From BJGV01 sp964013575 (GTDB taxonomy: Bacteria > Pseudomonadota > Gammaproteobacteria > Burkholderiales > Nitrosomonadaceae): 43,309 nucleotides of DNA. Numbering within the stretch: the stretch's first letter is position 1; each line of letters starts with the position of its first letter. The DNA is taken from positions 1 to 43,309 of the forward strand of contig CAXGWP010000013.1 of NCBI GenBank assembly GCA_964013575.1, read 5' to 3'. Both the position numbers and the translations under genes were made by a program. The notes below the pieces were generated by a model. It made no database searches and was not told the DNA's origin. It was given only the letters and a program-made list of their open reading frames with translations. Below, in pieces: positions 1-8,083 of the stretch.

Positions 1-139
1 TAATCTAGCTTATAATGATAGTAACCACTAACTAACAGGGGGGAGTGAGACCTTTTTTAGTTCCAGCGAGATGGCTTTCCTAAGTAACCCCTAATAATTT
101 CCTAAATTTTTTCTAGTTTACCGATGGCTCTTACCTCTA

Positions 140-169
140 TTTACAACTAGTACTATATACTTATATACA
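140..169 (+). promoter_or_regulatory. Possible sigma70 promoter for the packaging/late genes
   Basis: TTTACA at 140-145 is followed by overlapping -10-like hexamers, TATATA (162-167, 16-bp spacer) and TATACA (164-169, 18-bp spacer). It lies about 30 nt before the small terminase start. The region is AT-rich, so chance matches are likely. Confidence 0.35.
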
Positions 170-198
170 TAAGTTAAGCATCAGACGGACTAAGCACA

Positions 199-840
199 AT
201 GGGTAGCGCAGAAGAACTATTAGCCTCTCTTGGGGTGGACGCGGAAGATAGCAGCACTGAATCACTCAATACTAATAACTACACCTCAAATAACAGTGGT
301 AGGCAGGGAGTAACAAGTACTACTGAGGAAAAAGCATTAGAGTTATTAGGTAATGGTATAGCTAATGAGTTAGTTGCCTCCGCGATTGGCGTAACTCCAG
401 CCCGTATAACTCAGTTATTAGCTGATGAAAACTTTGCTTTAGAAGTACAGAAACGCCGCTTTATTAACTTGCAGAAACATTCAATGCGAGATAATATCTA
501 TGATGAGTTAGAAGACATAACATTGCAGAAGCTAAGACGTGCCATTAAGTCAGGCATGATAGTTAAGCCAGAAATGTTATTAAAAGCTCTTAAGATATTT
601 AATGAAGCTAAGCGTAGAGGTAGTGCAAGTACTAATAATATTACTGATACTGGTGATATAGTACAGATTAATATACCTCAAATAGTAAAACAAACTTTTG
701 TGACAAATATCAATAACCAAGTAGTTCAGGTTGGAGATAGAGAGTTAGAGACAATCTCAGCAGATAAGTTACAGAAGAGTTTAGAGGGGTCAAATAATGT
801 TATTACGCAACGAGAAGATAACTCTGGCGGAGAAGATTAA
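199..840 (+). CDS. terS: Terminase small subunit (DNA-recognition)
   Basis: This 213-aa protein directly precedes the large terminase, where small terminase subunits usually sit. Residues about 45-90 read as a helix-turn-helix (an ELLGNG...IGVTPARITQLL-type segment), fitting recognition of the packaging site. The first 40 residues are Ser/Asn/Thr-rich and probably disordered. The tail is acidic and could contact the large subunit. The Shine-Dalgarno sequence before ATG 199 is weak (GGAC). The gene overlaps the next one by 44 nt in another frame. The role is inferred from position plus the HTH; no catalytic motif is expected. Confidence 0.72.
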   Translation: MGSAEELLASLGVDAEDSSTESLNTNNYTSNNSGRQGVTSTTEEKALELLGNGIANELVASAIGVTPARITQLLADENFALEVQKRRFINLQKHSMRDNIYDELEDITLQKLRRAIKSGMIVKPEMLLKALKIFNEAKRRGSASTNNITDTGDIVQINIPQIVKQTFVTNINNQVVQVGDRELETISADKLQKSLEGSNNVITQREDNSGGED

Positions 841-1000
841 ATTACATAAGGGTGAATTGAAGACTCTACATAAGACTCATAAACCTACTATTAAGGATAA
901 ACGCCGCGCCAACAAACTACTAACTGACTTAGTTAATAAGTTATATGATAGTGAGATAGCAACTGAGCGGCAGTTACCTAATGTAGATAAGGATTATTAA
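797..1000 (+). CDS. Small basic protein between terminase subunits, unknown
   Basis: This is a 67-aa, Lys/Arg-rich, mostly helical protein with no family I recognise. It begins inside the end of the small terminase gene in a different frame. AGAGGGG lies about 8 nt before its ATG, so it looks independently translated rather than a frameshift product. Its stop codon shares one base with the large terminase start (TAATG), indicating translational coupling. Small basic genes are common between terminase genes of podoviruses; a DNA-binding or packaging accessory role is inference. Confidence 0.6.
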   Translation: MLLRNEKITLAEKIKLHKGELKTLHKTHKPTIKDKRRANKLLTDLVNKLYDSEIATERQLPNVDKDY

Positions 1001-2580
1001 TGAATAAGTCAACCCCTGCTTTGATGGATAAGCTAGGTGAACAATACGAAGCTAATAAGGATATAGCTAAAGATGTTAAGTCACAGGTAACTACAGAAGC
1101 TGATTATAATAAAATAGAGTCAGTAGGTGCTAGTGCTAAAGAGTTACAAGAAGCTGCTAAGGCCGATTTGAACTTCCTAGCTGCCTTATGTATGCCCTTA
1201 GTATTTAAGTTCATGTGGCCTACTCACTTTGTTAGTGCATGGCAATGGTTAGTTGAGTGGGCTGAGAAGGATAGAGTATTCCCGCAATTAGCATTAGGTT
1301 TACCTAGGGGCTTTGCTAAGTCTACATTAATGAAGCTGTTCCTAGTATATTGCATACTGTTCACTAATAAGAAGTTTATATTAGTACTAGCTGCCACAGC
1401 TAAATTAGCAGAAGCTATCATTGCCGATGTTATGGATATGCTGGAAGAAGATAATATAGTACAGGTATTCGGTGATTGGAGAGTAGGTGTTGAGAAAGAC
1501 ACCCAAGGACTTAAGAAGTTTGGTTTCCGTGGCAGAACTATAATAATAGCAGGCTTAGGTGCGGAAGGTAATGTACGTGGTATTAACTTAAAGAATGAGC
1601 GCCCTGATGTAATGTTATTTGATGACGTACAGTCTAGGGAATGCGCTGATTCAGAAACACAAAGTAATAGCTTAGAGCAGTGGTTTGTAGGCACTGCAAT
1701 GAAAGCTAAGTCACCTTTTGGTTGCATGTTCTTATTTGTAGCTAACATGTACCCTACTAAACACAGTATACTACGTAAGCTTAAACACAACCCTAAATGG
1801 CTTAAGTTCATAGTAGGCGGTTTATTATCAGATGGTACTAGCTTATGGGAAGAGTTACAGCCAAGAGAACAATTAATAGCTGAGTATGAAAATGACTTAT
1901 CTATGGGCAGGCCGGAAGTATTTTTATCTGAAGTACTTAATGATGAGAATGCTAATGCTAGTAAGTATATTAATCTAGCTGAGTTACCAGAGTTACCTTA
2001 TGAAGAAGGTGATATTAGTGCAGGTAACTTTATTATTATTGACCCTGCTAACGATAAGAAAGATAGTGATGAAGTAGCTATAGGTTACTTTGAGATATAT
2101 GACACTAAACCAGTATTAATGGAAGTACGTGCTGATAGGTTCTCACCTGGAGACATGATAAGAGTAGCGTTAGAGATGGCACTAAGAAATAGATGCGCTC
2201 TGATAGCAGTTGAATCTAATGCTTACCAGTTCTCTATACTATATTGGTTTAAGTTCATAACTAGGCAGCGTAATATACAAGGTATATACTGTGTTGATAT
2301 CTATTCAGGAGTTAAAGCTAAGACCCAGCGTATACTTAAGATGCTACAGGCTTACGCTGCTGGGGAGTTATTTGTAGACCATAGTACTAGGTTATTAGTG
2401 CACAAAGAGATTAGTGAGTTCAACCCGTTAGTTAAAGATAATAAAGATAACATACTGGACTTACTAACTTATGCTCCAAGAGTTATGCAAGAATATAAAC
2501 AATTTCTTACTTCTGGTGATGTAATAGAGGGCGAAGATTACTATGAAGCAGAAGTATTAGAAGACAACACTGAGTTTTAA
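1000..2580 (+). CDS. terL: Terminase large subunit (packaging ATPase/nuclease)
   Basis: At 526 aa this has the usual length for the motor that pumps DNA through the portal and cuts concatemers. An atypical Walker A loop, LPRGFAKST, sits at residues 101-109. The Walker B motif VMLFDD is at about 204-209 with the usual acidic pair. The C-terminal RNase H-like nuclease shows IIIDPAND (Asp348), further Asp at 355 and 357, an acidic VESNAYQ strand near 405, and a LDLL segment near residue 494. It is coupled to the 67-aa gene upstream, and the portal gene follows 11 nt downstream. Packaging mode (cos, pac or direct terminal repeat) cannot be told from the protein by eye. Confidence 0.93.
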   Translation: MNKSTPALMDKLGEQYEANKDIAKDVKSQVTTEADYNKIESVGASAKELQEAAKADLNFLAALCMPLVFKFMWPTHFVSAWQWLVEWAEKDRVFPQLALGLPRGFAKSTLMKLFLVYCILFTNKKFILVLAATAKLAEAIIADVMDMLEEDNIVQVFGDWRVGVEKDTQGLKKFGFRGRTIIIAGLGAEGNVRGINLKNERPDVMLFDDVQSRECADSETQSNSLEQWFVGTAMKAKSPFGCMFLFVANMYPTKHSILRKLKHNPKWLKFIVGGLLSDGTSLWEELQPREQLIAEYENDLSMGRPEVFLSEVLNDENANASKYINLAELPELPYEEGDISAGNFIIIDPANDKKDSDEVAIGYFEIYDTKPVLMEVRADRFSPGDMIRVALEMALRNRCALIAVESNAYQFSILYWFKFITRQRNIQGIYCVDIYSGVKAKTQRILKMLQAYAAGELFVDHSTRLLVHKEISEFNPLVKDNKDNILDLLTYAPRVMQEYKQFLTSGDVIEGEDYYEAEVLEDNTEF

Positions 2581-2591
2581 GGAACTAAATT

Positions 2592-4586
2592 ATGTCCATG
2601 AATAAGGTTGTACCTTTAAGTAAGGCTTCTCAGAAGAAACTTATAGCATACTACCAGTCTCTACAGAATATGAACAATATTACTAGAGAAAGTTATCGCT
2701 CTAATTTAGAGGAGATTGACAGGCATTACCAGCGAGAAGTAGATACTACTGAAGAAAACGCTAAAGCGACTAGAGCTAACAGGTTAGGTGATGTTACTAA
2801 GAAGCGTAATATTACTGTACCTGTTATTATGCCTCAAGTAGAAGCAGCTACTGAATATCAAAGTTCTGTTTTCCTTACAGGGGAACCCTTATTTGGTGTA
2901 GTGTCTGCACCTGAACATATTGATGCCGCTTTACAACTAGAAACTACTATTGAGCAGCAGGCACTAAAAGGTGGTTGGACACAGGAACTAATGTTATTGT
3001 TTCGTGACGGGTTTAAATACAATGAAGCTTTATTAGAAGCAGATTGGCATACCGAAGCTTACGAAACTATAGACACTGATTTATCTAATGATACTGATAA
3101 CGGTGCTAACCTTAAACAGCTTCTGTGGGCAGGTAATAAAATAGAGCGCTGGGACTTATATAATAGTTTCTATGACGGCAGAGTAGATATTACTAAGCTA
3201 TCTACAGAAGGTGAGTTTGCAGGCACTACTAAATTCATGTCTAAGATAGCAGCTAAAGACTATATTAACTCACTGACTGATACTATTACTGCTAATATCC
3301 GTCCTGCCTTTGAGTCTCCTAGCACTGTTAGCATAGCTTCTAATATAGGTAGTTATAATTACTATGTACCTAGTATTAACCCTGATAAGTATGACAGGGA
3401 GAAGAAGAAAGCTATGTTTGACACTGACTGGTTTAACTGGGCAGGCATAGAAAACAGTGATAAGAATAGCGGGGCTATACAATATAAAGCTGGGTATGAG
3501 ATTACTAAGTTATATGTTCGTATACTGCCTAGTGAGTTTGATATAGTAGTACCTAAGTCTAATACTCCGCAGATATTCAAGATTATTATCGTCAATCATG
3601 CCTACATAGTTAAGGCGGAATTACAAACTAATGCTCATAAGAGATTACCAGTATTAGGTTGTCGTCCTAAATTAGATGGACTAGGTGCACAAACTAAGTC
3701 ATTAGCTGAGAACGCGCTAGACTTCCAACAACTAGCTACTTCATATATGACCAGTATTATTGCATCTCAGCGCCGTGCTATTAATGACCGTCTATTATAT
3801 GACCCTAGTAGAGTGCGTGAATCAGATATTAATAACCCTAATTCCGCAGCTAAAATACCTGTCCGCCCATCTGCTTATGGTGAGCCTCTTAGCCAAGCTG
3901 TTTACCAGTTTCCTTATAGACAAGAAAATACTGCTATTGATATGCAGCAAGTACAGGCTATCATGGGACTAGCTAATACAGCTAACGGGCAGAACCAAGC
4001 TAGACAGGGTCAGTTTGTAAAAGGTAATAGAACTCTACGTGAGTATGAGTCTGTTATGCAGAATGCTAATGGTACTGACCAGCTTACCTCTATCTTATTA
4101 GAAGCCCAGCTGTTTACGCCACTTAAGCAAATAATTAAACTTAACATACTTCAATACCAAGGTAAGGAAAGTTACTATAGTCCTACTAAGGAAAGAGTAG
4201 TTGAGGTTAACCCTATTACTTTACGTAACTCTGTATTGCATTTCCGTATTACTGACGGATTAATACCTAGTTCTAAGGTAATAAATAGTGAGAACTTTAG
4301 TGTAGCATTACAAACTATAGCTACTAACCCTCAAATAGGTGGTGGTTATGATGTTACTAAGATGTTTTCCTATTTAATGAAGACTCAAGGTGCTGACTTA
4401 AGACCGTTTGAAAAGTCTCCAGAGCAGTTAGCATTTGAGCAAGCTATGGGAGCATGGCAAGAACAAGCTCGATTAGCACTAGAAAAAGGAGTTGAATTTA
4501 CTTCTCCTCAACCTAAACCCCAAGATTATGGGTATAATCCAAACCCTAATCAAGCACCCCAACAAGGAGCATTAACTAATGAATGA
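2592..4586 (+). CDS. Portal (head-tail connector) protein
   Basis: This 664-aa protein lies between the large terminase and the scaffold, the canonical place for the portal. Its length fits podoviral portals, which form the dodecameric ring at the packaging vertex. I see no short diagnostic motif, so the call rests on size, order and overall composition: a mixed alpha/beta body, with a Pro/Gln/Asn-rich C-terminus that could be flexible inside the head. AAGGA is spaced for ATG 2592; a second ATG two codons later is possible. The gene overlaps the next by 8 nt. Confidence 0.85.
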   Translation: MSMNKVVPLSKASQKKLIAYYQSLQNMNNITRESYRSNLEEIDRHYQREVDTTEENAKATRANRLGDVTKKRNITVPVIMPQVEAATEYQSSVFLTGEPLFGVVSAPEHIDAALQLETTIEQQALKGGWTQELMLLFRDGFKYNEALLEADWHTEAYETIDTDLSNDTDNGANLKQLLWAGNKIERWDLYNSFYDGRVDITKLSTEGEFAGTTKFMSKIAAKDYINSLTDTITANIRPAFESPSTVSIASNIGSYNYYVPSINPDKYDREKKKAMFDTDWFNWAGIENSDKNSGAIQYKAGYEITKLYVRILPSEFDIVVPKSNTPQIFKIIIVNHAYIVKAELQTNAHKRLPVLGCRPKLDGLGAQTKSLAENALDFQQLATSYMTSIIASQRRAINDRLLYDPSRVRESDINNPNSAAKIPVRPSAYGEPLSQAVYQFPYRQENTAIDMQQVQAIMGLANTANGQNQARQGQFVKGNRTLREYESVMQNANGTDQLTSILLEAQLFTPLKQIIKLNILQYQGKESYYSPTKERVVEVNPITLRNSVLHFRITDGLIPSSKVINSENFSVALQTIATNPQIGGGYDVTKMFSYLMKTQGADLRPFEKSPEQLAFEQAMGAWQEQARLALEKGVEFTSPQPKPQDYGYNPNPNQAPQQGALTNE

Positions 4587-4890
4587 TTCAGAGGTAAATG
4601 AACAGACACCCAGTAATGAGGTAGATATTGACTTATCTGCTTTTCAACATAAACCATTTATTAGCGAAGAGCATAAGGTAAGAGCTAGCACCTTCTCAGA
4701 TGAGCACTTACAGTATCTTCAAAACTTATTAGCTGAGACAGCAGTCAAATTAGTTAATGAGCCTGTAGACCCTAATAACGTTCAAGGCTACGCATGCTCT
4801 AAGGCTTTTTACCTAGGTCAAGTTAGAGCATATGAAGCTTTGATACTTAACCATAAAATTAACTTGCAGTGCACCAAAACTAACTACTAA
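4579..4890 (+). CDS. Small head-module protein, unknown
   Basis: This 103-aa acidic protein overlaps the portal end by 8 nt and precedes the scaffold by 11 nt. Its middle part is predicted helical (ASTFSDEHLQYLQNLL). Podoviral genomes often have a small gene of unknown role at this spot; a part in head assembly is inferred from position only. I do not recognise the family. Confidence 0.65.
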   Translation: MNDSEVNEQTPSNEVDIDLSAFQHKPFISEEHKVRASTFSDEHLQYLQNLLAETAVKLVNEPVDPNNVQGYACSKAFYLGQVRAYEALILNHKINLQCTKTNY

Positions 4891-4901
4891 GGAAACTTAC
4901 C

Positions 4902-5657
4902 ATGAATATTTTTGATTTATTTAATAAAGGTCAGCAAGCCCAGCAACAACCTGCTCCGCAACAACAACAACAACCTGCTGCTGCAGCTCCAGGTAACTTA
5001 CCAGCTGATGCGGGAGATGTTAATAACGGTAATGAGGGAGGTGAACCTAACGGCACTGTTCCACCTGCTGCTACTGATGAAGGAAAATCAGATGACCCAT
5101 TGGATACCTTTAAGGACTTATGGGAGAATAGCTCTAATGAACCTAATGAATTAAAGTTAACTGAGTTCAGCAAAGAAGACTTAATTAAAGCTGCACAGAA
5201 AGTTAACTTTAGTGATTCATTAAACCAAGACTTAATTAAGCAAGTAGCAGCTGGCGGTGAAGAAGCTGTTAGTGCTATGAGCCAGTTACTTAATACTTTC
5301 GGTCAACAACTATTAGCCCACTCTGCTGGAGTTAGTAGTCAGCTTAGCAAACGTAATATTACTGAAGCTGTAGGCGGCGTTAACCCTAAGATTGAACAAG
5401 CTATACGTAATTACACCTCTCAAAACGACCTCTCTGCTAGTCATAAGCAGTTACAACACCCTTCTGTAAAACCAGTGGCAGATGCTGTTAGGCAACAGCT
5501 ACTAAGTAAGTACCCAGATGCGTCACCTAATGAGATATCTGACATGACAGTTAACTACTTAGAGCAAATGGGCACTATCACTAAACCTGCTCCCACTCCT
5601 GCACCTACATCTGAAAACCTAGACTGGGATAGCTGGATAGAGTCAGGTAGTAATTAA
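4902..5657 (+). CDS. Scaffolding protein
   Basis: This 251-aa acidic protein directly precedes the capsid gene, the standard place for the scaffold that guides procapsid assembly and then leaves. Residues 10-30 are a Gln/Pro/Ala tract made largely of CAA/CAG codons. Next comes a Gly/Asn/Asp/Glu-rich linker, then an alpha-helical body from about residue 75. Low complexity with a helical C-terminal region is typical of scaffolds. An AAGGAA-type ribosome site precedes the ATG. The CAA-repeat tract may vary in length between relatives. Confidence 0.8.
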   Translation: MNIFDLFNKGQQAQQQPAPQQQQQPAAAAPGNLPADAGDVNNGNEGGEPNGTVPPAATDEGKSDDPLDTFKDLWENSSNEPNELKLTEFSKEDLIKAAQKVNFSDSLNQDLIKQVAAGGEEAVSAMSQLLNTFGQQLLAHSAGVSSQLSKRNITEAVGGVNPKIEQAIRNYTSQNDLSASHKQLQHPSVKPVADAVRQQLLSKYPDASPNEISDMTVNYLEQMGTITKPAPTPAPTSENLDWDSWIESGSN

Positions 5658-5700
5658 CTCTCTTTTTTACTAACTACACTAAACTATTAAGGAGACTATT

Positions 5701-6930
5701 ATGTCTACTGGTGTGTTTAATACGACTAACTTTACTAATAACTTAGCTAAGAAGTCGTTTGCAAGTATGATTACTAGGCTAATGCCTAATGGTCAAGCCC
5801 CGTTGTTTGCGTTAACCTCTTATCTTAAAACTGAGACTGCGGTTAATACTACACACGGATTCTTCACTAAAACTATGGTGTTCCCTGAGTTCACTATTAA
5901 CAAAGACGGCGGGTATTTAACTACCTCTACAGGCTTTGCTATTGATGCTACCGATAAGTTATTACCTGGTATGATTTTGGTAAATGATCGTAGCGGCGAA
6001 AACATCATTATTAACTCTGTCAATTCAACTACTAGTATCTCTGTTACTAGAGATGTAGGTACTACTGGCCCTAAAGCTATTAATGATAACGATGTATTCT
6101 ACCAAGTAGGTAATGCATTTGAAGAAGGTTCTCAACGCCCTGATGCTAATAACATCATCCCTGTTGAAGTTAATAACTTAACTCAAATCTTCCGTAATAC
6201 TTGGGCTATCACTGGTACTGCTGAGCAAGTAGAAGTAATTGCAGGTAATAAGACTGAAGCAGAAAACCGTCAAGATTGTGCTGGTTTCCACGCAGCTGAT
6301 ATTGAGAAGGCGTTATTCTTTGGTCAGAAATCTAGCGGTACTCGTAATGGTAAACCTTTCCGTACTATGGATGGTTTACTTAACATTGTTGAGAACCCTG
6401 CTTACTACCCTGCTAGCTACGGTGGTTCTGTTAACTCATTTACTGCTGGCGCTACTACTAACTGGACTCAGTTATTAGCTATGCTAGATAATGTGTTTGA
6501 CCAAGCTACTGACCCTAAGTCTAGTAACGAACGTCTGTTATTTGTTGGTGGTGCAGCTAAGTTAGTACTTAACGAGATTGGCCGCCTTAACGGTACTTAC
6601 CAGTTGATGGACGGGCAAACTAACTTCGGTCTGCGCTTTGATACACTTAAGACTCCTCGTGGGACTTTCCGTATCATTGAGCACCCTTTGTTTAACTCTA
6701 ACGCGTCTTGGGCTAAGTTAGCAGTAGGCGTAGATTTAGCTACCTTTAACCTAGCTTACTTAGGTAATCGTAAAACTCAGTCTAAAGAGTACAATACTCA
6801 GGGTAAAGTAGCTTCTGATTATGGCGTAGATGCTATCGGCGGTACACTTACTACTGAATGTACTTGTACTGTTAAAAACCCACCTGCTAACGTGGTTATT
6901 CGTAACCTAACTGCTGCAGCACAAGGCTAA
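5701..6930 (+). CDS. Major capsid protein
   Basis: At 409 aa, immediately after the scaffold and preceded by a good AAGGAG, this has the size and position of an HK97-fold capsid subunit of the N4/VpV262/P22-like podoviral type. Its codons look more like those expected of a highly expressed gene (CGT, AAC and GGT are common). The mid-part contains long segments expected of the spine and A-domain. No cleavage site is evident. About 70 nt of non-coding sequence follows, holding a weak inverted repeat and a possible promoter. Confidence 0.88.
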   Translation: MSTGVFNTTNFTNNLAKKSFASMITRLMPNGQAPLFALTSYLKTETAVNTTHGFFTKTMVFPEFTINKDGGYLTTSTGFAIDATDKLLPGMILVNDRSGENIIINSVNSTTSISVTRDVGTTGPKAINDNDVFYQVGNAFEEGSQRPDANNIIPVEVNNLTQIFRNTWAITGTAEQVEVIAGNKTEAENRQDCAGFHAADIEKALFFGQKSSGTRNGKPFRTMDGLLNIVENPAYYPASYGGSVNSFTAGATTNWTQLLAMLDNVFDQATDPKSSNERLLFVGGAAKLVLNEIGRLNGTYQLMDGQTNFGLRFDTLKTPRGTFRIIEHPLFNSNASWAKLAVGVDLATFNLAYLGNRKTQSKEYNTQGKVASDYGVDAIGGTLTTECTCTVKNPPANVVIRNLTAAAQG

Positions 6931-6962
6931 GCTAGCCACAACACATAGGGTGGATACATAAG

Positions 6963-6991
6963 TTGAAGCCCTATTTACCCCCTTATATAGA
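6963..6991 (+). promoter_or_regulatory. Weak promoter-like site downstream of the capsid gene
   Basis: TTGAAG (6963-6968) and TATAGA (6986-6991) are 17 bp apart. They overlap a 6-bp inverted repeat, ATAGGG/CCCTAT, at about 6947-6974. This might be a promoter for the next gene or a processing or attenuation hairpin. Each hexamer matches consensus at only 4 of 6 positions. Confidence 0.25.
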
Positions 6992-7003
6992 GAGGAAATA
7001 ATT

Positions 7004-7402
7004 ATGACTAATTCAGCATTAGATGCGCTTAAAAATAAGACTGCTGATAACGCAGAACCTAGCGAAGGTTGGCAGGTATTTAATTGTGCTAAGCAAGCTA
7101 CCACATTAGTTACTCCAGCAGGTAAAAGAATTACATTTACTGGTGGGCGATGCTTAACTAAGGATGCCGATGTAATAGCTTATTTAGATGAAGTTATCGC
7201 ATCCGGAGTTAATTCTATCACTAAAGGTGATACTATCTCTGATGAAGAAGCTATCGACCCAGATATCCGTTTGCGACTTAAGATTCGTGAAGAAGAGAAG
7301 GCTAAGTTAATGAAGACTTTAGACTACTCTACTGACATGGGTAGTACACCACAAACTGGTAAGTCTGCCAAAATGGCTACCTCAGCCGACACAGCTAGTT
7401 AA
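7004..7402 (+). CDS. Head-module protein of unknown function
   Basis: This 132-aa protein has a strong AGAGAGGAA ribosome site. The N-terminal half contains a short beta-rich segment (WQVFNCAKQATTLV...GKRITFTGGRCLT). The C-terminal half is charged and helical, ending in a Ser/Thr/Ala-rich tail. Similar-sized proteins with the same 'GGR' segment sit behind the capsid gene in other podoviruses, as I recall. A head completion or decoration role is inferred from position. An intrinsic terminator follows directly. Confidence 0.62.
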   Translation: MTNSALDALKNKTADNAEPSEGWQVFNCAKQATTLVTPAGKRITFTGGRCLTKDADVIAYLDEVIASGVNSITKGDTISDEEAIDPDIRLRLKIREEEKAKLMKTLDYSTDMGSTPQTGKSAKMATSADTAS

Positions 7403-7409
7403 TTTAAAT

Positions 7410-7441
7410 AAGCTGCATTAGTTATACTAGTGTGGCTTTTT
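7410..7441 (+). terminator. Rho-independent terminator between head and tail modules
   Basis: A 12-bp stem (arms 7410-7421 and 7427-7438, with three G-U pairs) encloses a 5-nt TTATA loop and runs into five T residues counting the end of the stem. It lies 8 nt after the head-module stop codon and 28 nt before the adaptor ATG, so it can lower expression of tail genes relative to head genes. Confidence 0.75.
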
Positions 7442-7469
7442 AAGTTAATTCCCTACCGAGGATTACATA

Positions 7470-8060
7470 ATGACTTTTGCTGAAATACTAGAAGAAGTAT
7501 ACCTTATCACTAATAGACGTGATTTGGAAGCACAAACTAAGTCTGCTATTAAGAAAGCTACACTTAAAGCCCATCAATCAGATTTCTATTATCGTGATTT
7601 ATATGAAACTGGTATGGAGTTTGATGAACCTAATCATAAGCAGTACATAGACCTAAATAGCACTTTCGCTAACTTCAATGCTATTAACTACATAAAAAGA
7701 GTAGAAAATGAGAATGATGAGCAGGGAGTAGTTTTTACAGAAGTTACTCCTGATAACGTAGTTGATGATTACGGGTACTTAAAAAGGGATGTATACTATG
7801 TAGCTGGCAGGAATATAGAGTTAAGAGCTAGCTGTGCATTTGATAAAGTACTAGTTGGCTTGTATGTACTTCCTGTACTAACTGAAGAAGATTACTCTTC
7901 CTGGGTGGCGGATTTAGTACCTTATTTTATAGTCCATGAGGCAGCTAGGACAGTGCTTAGGGTTATAGGTTATTTAGAAGAATCAAATGCACAGAGAGCA
8001 GAAGTAGCTGAGCAGCTTAAAATACTTAAGCAAATCGGCCTAGCTACTACTGGTTACTAA
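7470..8060 (+). CDS. Head-to-tail adaptor (T7 gp11-like tail tubular protein A)
   Basis: At exactly 196 aa this matches the length of T7 gp11, the ring that extends the portal and receives the tail nozzle. It opens with a helical LEEVYLITNRRDL segment that is typical of these adaptors, followed by a FNAINYIKRV strand region and an alpha-helical C-terminus. It is the first gene after the terminator and has GAGG before the ATG. The family call rests on length, order and pattern rather than on a catalytic motif. Confidence 0.75.
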   Translation: MTFAEILEEVYLITNRRDLEAQTKSAIKKATLKAHQSDFYYRDLYETGMEFDEPNHKQYIDLNSTFANFNAINYIKRVENENDEQGVVFTEVTPDNVVDDYGYLKRDVYYVAGRNIELRASCAFDKVLVGLYVLPVLTEEDYSSWVADLVPYFIVHEAARTVLRVIGYLEESNAQRAEVAEQLKILKQIGLATTGY

Positions 8061-8083
8061 CAGCCTTATTAGAGGATAACAAT

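Noticed and set aside
797..1000. Frameshift extension of the small terminase
   Set aside because: The 67-aa gene has its own well-spaced AGAGGGG and ATG, and no slippery sequence was seen in the overlap.
1224..1811. 195-codon frame antisense to the large terminase gene
   Set aside because: The terminase motifs lie on the other strand; this is a shadow frame.
4912..5154. 80-codon frame inside the scaffold gene
   Set aside because: Produced by the CAA/CAG tract read in another frame (runs of Asn and Leu).
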